A stretch of 64,000 nt of DNA from CAWCBH01 sp963793785 (GTDB taxonomy: Bacteria > Actinomycetota > Thermoleophilia > Solirubrobacterales > 70-9). The notes below the pieces were generated by a model that did no database searches, was not told where the DNA came from, and was given only the letters and a program-made list of their open reading frames with translations. The stretch is from assembly GCA_963793785.1 (NCBI GenBank), contig CAWCBH010000005.1, forward strand, positions 1-64,000, given 5' to 3'. Of this stretch, positions 55,692 to 63,733 are shown in pieces. The translations under genes and the position numbers were made by a program. Position 1 is the stretch's first letter. Every line of letters starts with the position of its first letter.

Positions 55692-56405
55692 TCAGCGCCC
55701 GTAGCGGTCGCTGGAGAGGACCAGCTGGTCGGGAAGCGCGGCCCGCGGCGGCGGCGAGGGATCGGCACGCACCGAGACCGTCTCGGCGACGCTGAGCGAA
55801 ACCTCGTGCCGCCCCTCCGGTGAGGCGATCACGACGCTGTCTGTATCCGAGCTCTCGACCGTGCCCTCGAGACCGGGCCGCAGCCCCGCGTCCTTCAGGT
55901 AGTGCAGCAGCTCCTCGGCCTCGTTCTCGAACCGCAGCACGTGGACGCTGGCGCCGACCTCGACGTCGGCGAGCGGCACGCCCTGCTCGCGCGCCCCCTC
56001 CACGATCGGGTGCCCGTGCGGACAGGTCGTCGCGTCGCCGATCGCCGCCCGCATCCGCTCCTCGAGGACCGGGGACATCGCGTGCTCGAGCCGCTCCGCC
56101 TCCTCGTGCACCTCGTCCCAGGGGATCCCCAGCACGTCGGTGAGGAAGCGCTCGATCATCCGGTGGCGGCGAACGATCGCCTCGGCGTGCTGGTGGCCCT
56201 CCGCGGTGAAGGCCAGCGACTTGTCCCCGGCGCGGGTCACGTAGCCGTCCCGTTCCAGGCGCCCGATCATCTCGTGCACGGTCGGCTGCGAGAGCTGCAT
56301 CGCGCGGGCGATGTTGGCGCCGGTGATCGGCAGGCCGGCCTCGATCAGCCAGAAGATGATCTGCAGGTACTCCTCCTCGGCTACCGTCGCCTGCTCGTGC
56401 GCCAA
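55692..56405 (-). CDS. DtxR/MntR-family metal-dependent repressor
   Basis: A 237-aa iron- or manganese-responsive repressor. Winged helix EEEYLQIIFWLIEAGLPITGANIARAMQLSQPTVHEMIGRL, metal/dimer domain FTAEGHQHAEAIVRRHRMIERFLTDVLG and EEAERLEHAMSP, with the CPHGHPI motif, then a C-terminal SH3/FeoA-like domain. The start is TTG 56405 with AAAGGAAA upstream. TAAGAT (56451-56446) is a probable -10. Target genes are not identifiable from the window. Confidence 0.9.
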   Translation of the reverse strand: MAHEQATVAEEEYLQIIFWLIEAGLPITGANIARAMQLSQPTVHEMIGRLERDGYVTRAGDKSLAFTAEGHQHAEAIVRRHRMIERFLTDVLGIPWDEVHEEAERLEHAMSPVLEERMRAAIGDATTCPHGHPIVEGAREQGVPLADVEVGASVHVLRFENEAEELLHYLKDAGLRPGLEGTVESSDTDSVVIASPEGRHEVSLSVAETVSVRADPSPPPRAALPDQLVLSSDRYGR

Positions 56406-56445
56406 CGTTTCCTTTCTGAACCGGACATTCGCGGCCTCAGAGCCG

Positions 56446-56451
56446 ATCTTA
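56446..56451 (-). promoter_or_regulatory. -10 element (TAAGAT) for the DtxR/MntR-type gene
   Basis: TAAGAT on the minus strand lies 40 bases before TTG 56405; the leader carries an AAAGGAAA ribosome-binding site, unlike the leaderless genes nearby. Confidence 0.4.
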
Positions 56452-56461
56452 GAGGGCGCCG

Positions 56462-57277
56462 TCAGCGCCGCTCGGCCAGGGTCGAGACGACCGCCTCGTA
56501 GACCCCCTCGCCCATCCGGTCCTCGGTGACGGTCACGTTCTCGCGCCCGGAGATCGCCGCCCGCAGGCCGGGGTCGCGCTCGGGGCCGTTGGCGACCACG
56601 AAGAAGCGCCCGACGGCCGAAGCGACCTCGAGGTCCTCGACCGAGTCGCCGACCGCGATGCAGTCGGCGGCGTCATAGCCCCGGGCGCGCATGTGCGCCG
56701 CGACGGCGCCCGCCTTGCTGACCGCGCGCGGGACCAGGTGGTAGGCGTGGGTGACCTCGATCCCCGGCATCGGCCGGCCGATCGCCCCGTTGTCGAGCAG
56801 GCGCAGGTCTTCGTGGCCCTGATCAGCAAGCAGCGAGTTGGCCTCGGCGACGTCGACCTTGCCGCGAAACAGATGCGAGAGCACCCTGCCGGTGTGCCAC
56901 GGAGAGTGGTACTCGAGCCGGCCCTCGAAGCGCTCGAAGAGCAGTGCCGGGATCCCGCGCCGTTCGATCTGCTCGTAGATCGTCCCCTCCGCCTCGCTCG
57001 GGGTGAGGTCCCCTGTCAGCAGCGTCGCCTCGCCCTCGATCACATAGGCGCAGCCCGCCTCGTAGATGTAGGACCGCTGCCCGATCAGCCGGGCGTCCTC
57101 GTGCACCTGCGGCTCCCGCCGGCCGGACATGATCACCACCTCGACGTCGGCGCGGTGGCAGGCCTCCAGCGCCCGCGCCGGCATCAGCGAGAAGCCGCCC
57201 TCGGCGTCGCGGAACAGCGATCCGCCCGGCCCGAGCAGGGTGCCGTCGAGGTCGGTGTAGACGCAGCGCAGGGGCAA
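56462..57277 (-). CDS. HAD-IIB phosphatase (mannosyl-3-phosphoglycerate phosphatase/sucrose-phosphatase-like)
   Basis: A 271-aa HAD hydrolase: VYTDLDGTLLGPGG with both catalytic aspartates, ADVEVVIMSGR (motif II), AVSKAGAVAAHM with the lysine, and CIAVGDSVEDLEVASAVG (motif IV). The IIB cap layout fits MPGP/Cof-type sugar or glycerate phosphatases. I prefer TTG 57277 over an upstream TTG (57298) because TACCGT ends 9 bases before it and the catalytic motif begins right after; the longer start would overlap the divergent folP ATG. Confidence 0.82.
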   Translation of the reverse strand: MPLRCVYTDLDGTLLGPGGSLFRDAEGGFSLMPARALEACHRADVEVVIMSGRREPQVHEDARLIGQRSYIYEAGCAYVIEGEATLLTGDLTPSEAEGTIYEQIERRGIPALLFERFEGRLEYHSPWHTGRVLSHLFRGKVDVAEANSLLADQGHEDLRLLDNGAIGRPMPGIEVTHAYHLVPRAVSKAGAVAAHMRARGYDAADCIAVGDSVEDLEVASAVGRFFVVANGPERDPGLRAAISGRENVTVTEDRMGEGVYEAVVSTLAERR

Positions 57278-57285
57278 GGGGCCGC

Positions 57286-57292
57286 TACGGTA
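57286..57292. promoter_or_regulatory. Single shared -10 patch for a divergent leaderless pair
   Basis: TACGGTA reads as TACGGT on the plus strand (57286-57291, 6 bases before ATG 57298) and TACCGT on the minus strand (57292-57287, 9 bases before TTG 57277). The two start codons are about 20 bases apart and the hexamers overlap by five base pairs. Confidence 0.6.
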
Positions 57293-57297
57293 AATCA

Positions 57298-58158
57298 ATG
57301 TCGCCGCACTGGAGGCTCAGCGACCGCGAGCTTGCCCTCGAGCAGCCGTTTGCGGTCGGGATCGTCAACGTGACCGGCGATTCGATGTTCGAGGGCGCCC
57401 GCAGCGGCACCCCCGAGCGGGCGGTCACCGACGGCGAGGCGATGGCCGCCGCCGGCTTCGAGATGCTCGACATCGGCGCTGTCGCGGCCCGCAGTGGCCC
57501 GCCGGTCGCGGTCGAGGAGGAGATCGCGGCGCTGGTCCCGACCCTGGAGGGACTCGCAGGCTGTGGGCTGCCGCTCTCCGCCGACACCTTTTCGCCCGCC
57601 GTTGGTGCGGCGGCGCTCGACGCCGGCGCGGTGGCGATCAACGACATCGGCGGCGGCTCCGCGGAGATGCTCGATCTGGTCGCAAGCTCGGGTTGCGGAT
57701 ACGTCCTCATGCACATCGAGGGACCGCCGCGGGTCGATCGCCCGACACCCGGCTACGGCGACGTGGTCGAGCACCTGAAGCGCTGGTTCGGCGAGCGGTT
57801 GGAAGCGGCGACCGCGCGCGGAGTCGCCGAGGACCAGATCGCCCTCGACCCGGGGCTGGACTTCGACCTCAGCGTCGATGACGACCTCGAGATCCTGCGC
57901 CGCCTCGGAGAGCTCCACGATCTCGGGCGCCCGCTCTACGTCTCGCTGTCGCGCAAGGACTTCATCGGCGCGGTCCTCGGCGGGTCGTGGGACGAGCGGC
58001 TCCCCGCGGCCGAGCGCGAGTGGGGGACCGCCGCCGCCGCTTCGCTGGCGGTCGCCGCCGGCGCCCAGGTCCTCCGCCTCCACGATCGCAGCGCGCTGCA
58101 GGCGGTCCGGGTCGCGGGCGCGATCGTCCACGGGGCGCCCGCCGGCGCGGTCGCCTGA
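57298..58158 (+). CDS. folP: Dihydropteroate synthase family protein, divergent
   Basis: A 286-aa TIM-barrel protein of the pterin-binding family. It begins AVGIVNVTGDSMFEGARSG, a changed version of the usual NVTPDSFSDGG loop, and the second loop reads DIGAVAARSGPPV where typical enzymes have DIGGESTRPG, so the conserved Thr and Glu are missing. Later parts are normal: DIGGGSAEM, YVSLSRKDFIGA (the SRK lysine) and RLHD. It may be the folate-pathway enzyme in a divergent lineage or a FolP-like paralog with another pterin role. It overlaps the helicase gene by one base. Confidence 0.75.
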   Translation: MSPHWRLSDRELALEQPFAVGIVNVTGDSMFEGARSGTPERAVTDGEAMAAAGFEMLDIGAVAARSGPPVAVEEEIAALVPTLEGLAGCGLPLSADTFSPAVGAAALDAGAVAINDIGGGSAEMLDLVASSGCGYVLMHIEGPPRVDRPTPGYGDVVEHLKRWFGERLEAATARGVAEDQIALDPGLDFDLSVDDDLEILRRLGELHDLGRPLYVSLSRKDFIGAVLGGSWDERLPAAEREWGTAAAASLAVAAGAQVLRLHDRSALQAVRVAGAIVHGAPAGAVA

Positions 58159-60437
58159 TGGAAGCTGCTCGCAGCCTCCTCACGACCCCATGGGCGATCC
58201 CCCTCGACCCTGCCCGCCGCGACGGCCGCATCGTCGCCGAGAGCGCCGAGGCGGAGGTGGCGCCGCGCCGGGTGGCGCTGCCGCGCTCGCTGGACTCCGG
58301 CTTCGTGAGCGCGCTGCGGGCGGCCGGGATCGAGCGGCTCTACTCGCACCAGAAGCAGGCGCTGGCGGCGGCTCGGGACTCGGACCTTGTCATCACCAGC
58401 GGCACCGCCAGCGGCAAGTCGCTGGCCTTCAACCTGCCGGTGCTCGACGCGATCGCCCGTGATCCGAAGACCCGCGCGCTCTACCTCTACCCGACCAAGG
58501 CGCTGGCCCAGGACCAGGCTCGAAAGCTCTTCCAGCTGCGGCCGCCGGGCCTGCGGGAGGCGATCTACGACGGCGACACCCCGCGCGAGGAGCGCCCGGC
58601 GATCCGGCGTCGCTCCAACCTCGTCCTCACCAACCCCGACCTCCTGCACGTCGGCCTGCTCCCCCACCACCGGCAATGGGGCGACTTCCTCGCCAACCTC
58701 GACTGGGTCGTCGTCGACGAGGCGCACACCTACCGCGGCGTCTTCGGCTCCCACGTCGCCAACGTCCTGCGCCGCCTGCGGCGGGTCGCGCGCGCCTACG
58801 GGTCCGAGCCTCGCTTCCTGCTCGCCTCGGCGACGATCGCCAACCCGCTCGAGCTGGCGGGGCGGCTGGTCGGCACCTCCTTCGAGCTGATCGACGACGA
58901 CGGCGCTCCCCGGGCCGGGCGCGAGATCGCGATCTGGAACCCGCCACTGGTCGACGAGGCAACCGGGACTCGACGCTCGCCGCTCGGTGAGGCGGCGGAG
59001 CTGCTCGCCGACCTCGTCTCCCACGGGGTGCGGACGATCTGCTTCCTGCGCAGCCGCCGCGGCATCGAGCTGATCCAGCGCTTCGCGCGCGACAACCTGC
59101 GCCAGCGGGGCAGCCCGGAGCTGGCGGATCGCATCGCTCCCTACCGGGCCGGCTACACGCCTCAGCAGCGGCGCGAGATCGAGGCCCGACTCGCCGACGG
59201 CGAGCTGCTGGGGGTCGTGGCGACCAACGCGCTGGAGCTGGGGATCGACATCGGCGAGCTGGATGCGGCGATCTGCGTCACCTTCCCCGGCACGGTCGCC
59301 AGCCTGCGGCAGATGTGGGGACGGGCGGGTCGCCGGCAACGGGGCCTGGCGGTCTACGTCGCCGGGGCTGACGCACTGGACCAGTTCTTCTGCCGCCACC
59401 CCGAGGAGTTCATTGGCCGCCCGGTCGAGGCGGCGATCCTGGACCACACCTCGGAGCAGATCTCAGCCGCGCACCTGGTCGCCGCGGCCTACGAGCTGCC
59501 GCTCACAGACGAAGACGAGGAGCTCTTCGGCGCGGGCTACCGCGAGCGTGCCGAGGGCCTCGTCGCGAGGGGCGAGCTGCGCCGCGGGGGCAGCAAGCTG
59601 CTGCCGCGCCGAAGCGGCTTCGTCGCCTCCGGAATCGCCTTGCGCTCGGCCTCGACCGACGCGGTGGCGGTGATCGAGCGCCAGTCGGGGGAGATGCTCG
59701 GCCTGGTCGAGGCCGAGCGCGCTTTCACGACCGTCCATCCAGGGGCCGTCTATCTGCACCTCGGCCGCTCCTACGAGGTGCAGGCGCTCGACGTCGACGG
59801 CCGCCGGGCGATCGTCGAGCCCTTCGACGACGACTGGTTCACCCGCCCCCGCAAGGAGACCGAGATCTACATCGACCGCATCGACGAGCGCCGCGAGGTC
59901 GCCGGCGTCGAGCTGCACTTCGGAACGGTCTCCGTCAGCGAGCAGGTGATCGCCTACCAGCGGGTCTCGATCGCCGACCAGGAGCCGTTCGACATCGTCT
60001 CCCTGGAGCTGCCCGAGCAGAGCTTTCGCACCCAGGCCCTCTGGTACGTGCTCCCCGACTCGCTCACCGGGGCGCTGCCGATCGAGGTGCTGCTGGGGGC
60101 GCTGCACGCCACCGAGCACGGGCAGATCGCCGTGCTGCCGCTGATCGCGATGTGCGACCGCTGGGACATCGGCGGCCTCTCGACCAACGTCCACTTCCAG
60201 ACCGGGCAGGCGACGATCTTCATCTACGACGGCCATCCGGGCGGGGTCGGGATCACCCTCCGTGGCTACGAGGAGTTCGAGCGGCTGCTGGCCGACGCGC
60301 GCCGGCTGATCGGCGAATGTCCCTGCGACTCCGGCTGCCCCTCCTGCGTCCAGTCGCCGAAGTGCGGCAACCTCAACGAGCCGCTGCACAAGCAGGGGGC
60401 GCTGGAGCTGATGGCGACGATGGCCGATGCCGGATAG
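58158..60437 (+). CDS. DEAD/DEAH-box helicase with DUF1998 (MrfA/YprA-like)
   Basis: A 759-aa SF2 helicase. Motif I TSGTASGKSLAFN, motif II VVDEAHTYRG, motif III LASATIANP, motif VI QMWGRAGRRQRG. The C-terminal DUF1998 region ends in a zinc-binding cysteine cluster, CPCDSGCPSC and SPKCGN (from C721). This is the architecture of Bacillus MrfA (YprA), a helicase for mitomycin/interstrand-damage repair independent of UvrABC. The ATG overlaps the folP stop by one base, and its end overlaps the next gene by 11. Role in repair is by family analogy. Confidence 0.88.
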   Translation: MEAARSLLTTPWAIPLDPARRDGRIVAESAEAEVAPRRVALPRSLDSGFVSALRAAGIERLYSHQKQALAAARDSDLVITSGTASGKSLAFNLPVLDAIARDPKTRALYLYPTKALAQDQARKLFQLRPPGLREAIYDGDTPREERPAIRRRSNLVLTNPDLLHVGLLPHHRQWGDFLANLDWVVVDEAHTYRGVFGSHVANVLRRLRRVARAYGSEPRFLLASATIANPLELAGRLVGTSFELIDDDGAPRAGREIAIWNPPLVDEATGTRRSPLGEAAELLADLVSHGVRTICFLRSRRGIELIQRFARDNLRQRGSPELADRIAPYRAGYTPQQRREIEARLADGELLGVVATNALELGIDIGELDAAICVTFPGTVASLRQMWGRAGRRQRGLAVYVAGADALDQFFCRHPEEFIGRPVEAAILDHTSEQISAAHLVAAAYELPLTDEDEELFGAGYRERAEGLVARGELRRGGSKLLPRRSGFVASGIALRSASTDAVAVIERQSGEMLGLVEAERAFTTVHPGAVYLHLGRSYEVQALDVDGRRAIVEPFDDDWFTRPRKETEIYIDRIDERREVAGVELHFGTVSVSEQVIAYQRVSIADQEPFDIVSLELPEQSFRTQALWYVLPDSLTGALPIEVLLGALHATEHGQIAVLPLIAMCDRWDIGGLSTNVHFQTGQATIFIYDGHPGGVGITLRGYEEFERLLADARRLIGECPCDSGCPSCVQSPKCGNLNEPLHKQGALELMATMADAG

Positions 60438-60918
60438 CGCCGTACAGATCTCCGTCATCGGCTCCGGGACCTGTGAGGAGGGCTCGCAGGCCTGGGCGCT
60501 GGCCGAGGAGGCCGGGCGCCGGCTCGCCGAGACCGGCGCGGTGGTCGTCTGCGGCGGGCTTGGCGGCGTCATGGCGGCCGCCTCGCGGGGCGCCGCGGGC
60601 GCCGGCGGCGTCGTGATCGGGATCGTCCCCGGCGACTCGACCGAGCACGCCAATCCCCACTGCACCCATGTCGTGGCGACGAGCATCGGGCCGGCCCGCA
60701 ACCTCGCCGTCGTCAGCTCCGGCCAGGCCGTGATCGCGGTCGGCGGAGAGTGGGGAACGCTGTCGGAGATCGGCTTCGCGCGCCGCCTCGGCCGGACGGT
60801 GGTGGCGCTGCGAAGCTGGCGGCCGGTCGGCGAGGGGGCGATGGCCGAGGCACCGGGGATCGTCTACGCCGATACGGCGCCGGAGGCGGTTGGACTGGCG
60901 CTCGACGCGGCCGGCTAG
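60427..60918 (+). CDS. TIGR00725/LOG-like Rossmann protein (MoCo-carrier/lysine-decarboxylase-like)
   Basis: A 163-aa small Rossmann-fold protein: ISVIGSGTCEEGSQAWALAEEAGRRLAE, VVVCGGLGGVMAAASRGA and VIAVGGEWGTLSEIGFARRLG, which carries the G-G-x-x-G-T-x-x-E motif. The family includes LOG (cytokinin-type) phosphoribohydrolases, molybdenum-cofactor carrier proteins and uncharacterised TIGR00725 proteins; length fits the last. It is coupled to the helicase gene by an 11-base overlap. Its stop shares CTAG (60915-60918) with the convergent lipoprotein gene. Confidence 0.8.
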   Translation: MPDSAVQISVIGSGTCEEGSQAWALAEEAGRRLAETGAVVVCGGLGGVMAAASRGAAGAGGVVIGIVPGDSTEHANPHCTHVVATSIGPARNLAVVSSGQAVIAVGGEWGTLSEIGFARRLGRTVVALRSWRPVGEGAMAEAPGIVYADTAPEAVGLALDAAG

Positions 60919-61913
60919 CGCGGGCTGAGGATCGTCGCGCGCAGCTCGTCTTCGCTGACCGAGGCCCGGGCGGCGAACGGGGCCAGAGCGATGATCGCGT
61001 CGCGAAACTCGTTCCCGGCAGCTCGACGGGCGCCGACGATGCGGCGGGCCTCGGTCTCGTCGATCTCGGCGTCGCCCAGCTCGGCGGCCGGGACGATCTC
61101 GTCGGGCTCGACCTTGGCGACGACGTCGATCCGTAGGTGCGCGACACCGGGCGTGACCGCGATCCCCGCCTCCTTCGTCGAGCTCAGAAACGACGAGTCG
61201 ACCTCGAGCAGACCTGGGTCGGCGGCGATTAGCGCGGCCGGGGTGGCGTAGGCCACCAGCGGCGCCGCGGGCAGGTCCGCGAGCGCTGCCGAGACCTGGT
61301 CCTCGTCGAGCTGATCGTCCTGGTCGGCGTCGCGAAGGGCGATCGCCGCCTGCAGCGAGGGCAGGTCGGGGGAGACGACAACGACTCCGTCGCGGATCGC
61401 AAGCGCGGCCTGTCGGTCGCTGAACACCCTGGCGCTGTCGACCTCCTCGCCCTCGGTCATGCCGGCGGCGGTTGCGGCGGCCTCGGCTTTGGCCTCCATC
61501 TCCTCGACCTGCTCGCTGACGAGGATCATCAGGGTCTCGCTTCCGCCGCCGCCAGGGGCGACTCCGTAAGCGGCCTGCGAGGCGCTGATGCCGTCCTCGG
61601 GCTCCTCGTCGGTCAGCAGGGGGGCCAGGCGCCCGAGCTCGAGCCCGGACTCCCGCACGAAGGCGCCGCCGCCGGCGGCGAAGGCGTTCAGCGCCGGTAG
61701 GTCGTCGAGCGCGCGCAGGTTGCGGGAGATCTCAGGGCCGCTCTGGGTGCTGGTGTCGAGGAAGGCCAGGAAGGGCTGATCGGCGGGGAAGAAGTGGATC
61801 GCCTCGGTTCGGGCGTCGACCGCACGCTTGGGCTCGGTCTCCTCGGAGCCGCCGCAGGCGGTCAGGAGCAGGACCGAGACGGCGATCGAGGCGAGCGGAG
61901 CCGCTTTCGGCAT
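60915..61913 (-). CDS. Predicted lipoprotein of unknown function (DUF3352-like)
   Basis: A 332-aa exported protein. The N-terminus ends in a lipobox, SVLLLTACGGS, so the cysteine should be lipidated and the protein held on the outer face of the membrane. After an acidic linker, the body (FFPADQPFLAFLDTST, then RNLRALDDLPALNAF, ALAIRDGVVVVSPDLPSLQAAIA, YATPAALIAADPGLL) resembles DUF3352 proteins, though I am not certain. TAGCGT on the minus strand (61926-61921) is 7 bases before the ATG, and its TAG is the stop of the upstream gene. Confidence 0.6.
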   Translation of the reverse strand: MPKAAPLASIAVSVLLLTACGGSEETEPKRAVDARTEAIHFFPADQPFLAFLDTSTQSGPEISRNLRALDDLPALNAFAAGGGAFVRESGLELGRLAPLLTDEEPEDGISASQAAYGVAPGGGGSETLMILVSEQVEEMEAKAEAAATAAGMTEGEEVDSARVFSDRQAALAIRDGVVVVSPDLPSLQAAIALRDADQDDQLDEDQVSAALADLPAAPLVAYATPAALIAADPGLLEVDSSFLSSTKEAGIAVTPGVAHLRIDVVAKVEPDEIVPAAELGDAEIDETEARRIVGARRAAGNEFRDAIIALAPFAARASVSEDELRATILSPR

Positions 61914-61920
61914 CTTCTGA

Positions 61921-61926
61921 ACGCTA
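61921..61926 (-). promoter_or_regulatory. -10 element (TAGCGT) overlapping a stop codon
   Basis: TAGCGT (61926-61921, minus strand) begins with the TAG stop of the GH15-like gene and lies 7 bases before ATG 61913 of the lipoprotein gene: a compact leaderless promoter embedded in a gene end. Confidence 0.45.
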
Positions 61927-63533
61927 TCCGGCGGTGGAGCGGCGCGACCAGAGCTCGTGCAGCGCCAGCACCGCGAAGGCGTGCGACCAGGCAAGCGGGG
62001 TGGTCGAGCGGGGAATCCCGGTCTCGGCGTCGACCCGCTCGGGCAGAGCACCGGCGGGGGTCGCGGCGCGCCGCAGCCCGGCCAAGAGGCGCAGCGATGC
62101 CTCTCGCTCGCCCAGCGCCGCCAGGCTCCAGGCGCTCCAGGCTGTCGGCGCCGACCAGGGCTCGTCGCCGGGCCAGACCTCGGCGGGCTGGATCCCGAAG
62201 CGGCCGCCGGCGGCGAGCAGCTGGACCAACGTGCCGCGGACCAGCCGCCACAGAGCGGGACGGGGAAACGGCCGCACCGCCCAGGCCGCCGCCGAGTCGC
62301 GCCCCGACTCGGGGTCGGCGGCGCGCCGGTGCAGGCCACCGGCGCCGGCGAAAAGGGAGCGCAGCCGGGCCGCCGGTTCCCCTGCCGCGATCGCGTTCGC
62401 CAGGTAGTCGCCCCGGTCGCCGGCGCGCTCCTGATAGTCGCCCCGTCCGCGCCAGCGATCGATGCCGGCGTCGCCGGAGAGCGGTGCCGCGGCGGCGCGG
62501 GCGGCGGCCTCGATCCATCCGCGGAGCATCGCCTTGCAGGGGACGGCCGTCGTCGACGGCGGTTTCGTCGCCGCGAAAGCGCGCGCCCGCGTCGAGGTCG
62601 AGGCGGCGCAGGAATCCGACCACCCGCCGGGCTTCGGTGCGATAACCCGAGCGGGCGAGCGCGATCGCAACCGCGGCGGCATCGCGGGGCCAGACGTAGG
62701 CCCAGCCCTCCCTGGCACCGGCGGCTGCGGCGCCGCTGCCGGAGTCGGTCAGCGCCCGCAGCATCAGCAGTGAGCGCAGGTAGAGACGCCGCGCCCACGC
62801 CGGAGCGGTGGACGCGAGGGGACGGGCCTGGGTCAGCCAGCCGCGGTCGGCGGCGACCGCGCTTGCGATCGCACCGCCGAATCCGGGGCCGGCGCCGAAG
62901 CGGCACGTCAGCCGCGCCCGCAGCGTCCCGGTCCCGCGCCAGGTGAGGACTCGCGGCGAGCCGTCTCCTGCGATCCGATCCGGCTCCGGCGTCCCCGAGC
63001 AGCGCCTCGCCGATTCGAGCAGGTTGACCCCGAGCCGCAGCCCGACCTTCGTGCCCGCTGCCGCGTTGACGAGGAAGTCCCGTACCAGCGTCGCCTCGCC
63101 GGGCGCGGCTGCGTCGAGGATCCTCACCCGCGTCGCGGGGAAGGCGGCCTCGGTTCGGACGACGTTGGAACCGGTGAGGTATCGCTGCCGCAGTCGCTCG
63201 GCTCTCCACAGCGGCGACAGGTCTCCTCCGGCCTCGATCCGAACCACGATGCCGGTGTCTCGATCCACCGTTCCGGCGTTCTGGCGCCCGACCGGGTTGG
63301 AGATCCGCGACTCGCCCGGCGGGACTGTCCGGGCGCAGGTCGACGACCGAGCCGTAGGCGTCGATCGCGGCCGTCAGGCCGCCGGAGCCGACGACCGCGG
63401 TGCCGAGGAACGGAGGGGGCAGGCCGGGCAGCGCCGGCGGCGTTCGCGGGTCCTCGGAGGAGCCGCCGGAGACGAGCACCGCCCCGCAGGCGGCGGCGGC
63501 GACCAGCGCCAAGGCTGCCGGAACCCTGCCCAC
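61924..63533 (-). pseudogene. GH15-like glycoside hydrolase (glucoamylase/trehalase-type), two frameshifts
   Basis: About 535 aa if two frames are joined. N-terminus with a signal-like stretch (PAALALVAAAACGAVLVSGG); the middle has GIVVRIEAGGDLSPLWRAERLRQRYLTGSN and WAYVWPRDAAAVAIALARSGY, the last matching the catalytic-region motif of GH15 glucoamylase/trehalase-like proteins; the end has EVWPGDEPWSAPTAWSAWSLAAL. One extra base at 63315-63317 (CCC) and another at 62523-62524 (GG) break it; the span is two bases more than a multiple of three, as predicted. The GTG start is 6 bases after TACGGT. Confidence 0.65.
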
Positions 63534-63539
63534 CGCATC

Positions 63540-63545
63540 ACCGTA
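63540..63545 (-). promoter_or_regulatory. -10 element (TACGGT) for the GH15-like gene
   Basis: TACGGT (63545-63540, minus strand) lies 6 bases before GTG 63533; leaderless arrangement. It uses the same hexamer as the folP -10. Confidence 0.4.
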
Positions 63546-63612
63546 GAGGAGGGGGACCAGGGGATCATCTAGCCTTCGGCCGGCCGGCGCTCGCAGCGCC
63601 GGCTTGCGCCCC

Positions 63613-63685
63613 GGCGAGGTAGCTCAGTTGGTAGAGCACACGACTGAAAATCGTGGTGTCGGCAGTTCGATTCTGCCCCTCGCCA
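63613..63685 (+). tRNA. tRNA-Phe (anticodon GAA)
   Basis: A 73-nt cloverleaf: acceptor GGCGAGG (63613-63619) pairs with CCTCGCC (63678-63684), discriminator A at 63685; D-arm GCTCAGTTGGTAGAGC; anticodon stem CACGA/TCGTG with loop CTGAAAA, anticodon GAA at 63646-63648; T-arm GGCAGTTCGATTCTGCC. The 3' CCA is not encoded (next bases are TCC), so it must be added after transcription. A weak hairpin (GACTC/GAGTC, 63689-63700) follows. Confidence 0.97.
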
Positions 63686-63733
63686 TCCGACTCCCGAGTC
63701 TTCAGCAAGCCGCTCACCTCGGCCAGATCGGGC

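Noticed and set aside
60915..63533. A single 872-codon open frame joining the lipoprotein to the start of the GH15-like gene
   Set aside because: The middle 500 residues are Arg/Pro/Gly-rich out-of-frame translation of the GH15-like gene; lipobox and leaderless promoter show the lipoprotein begins at 61913.
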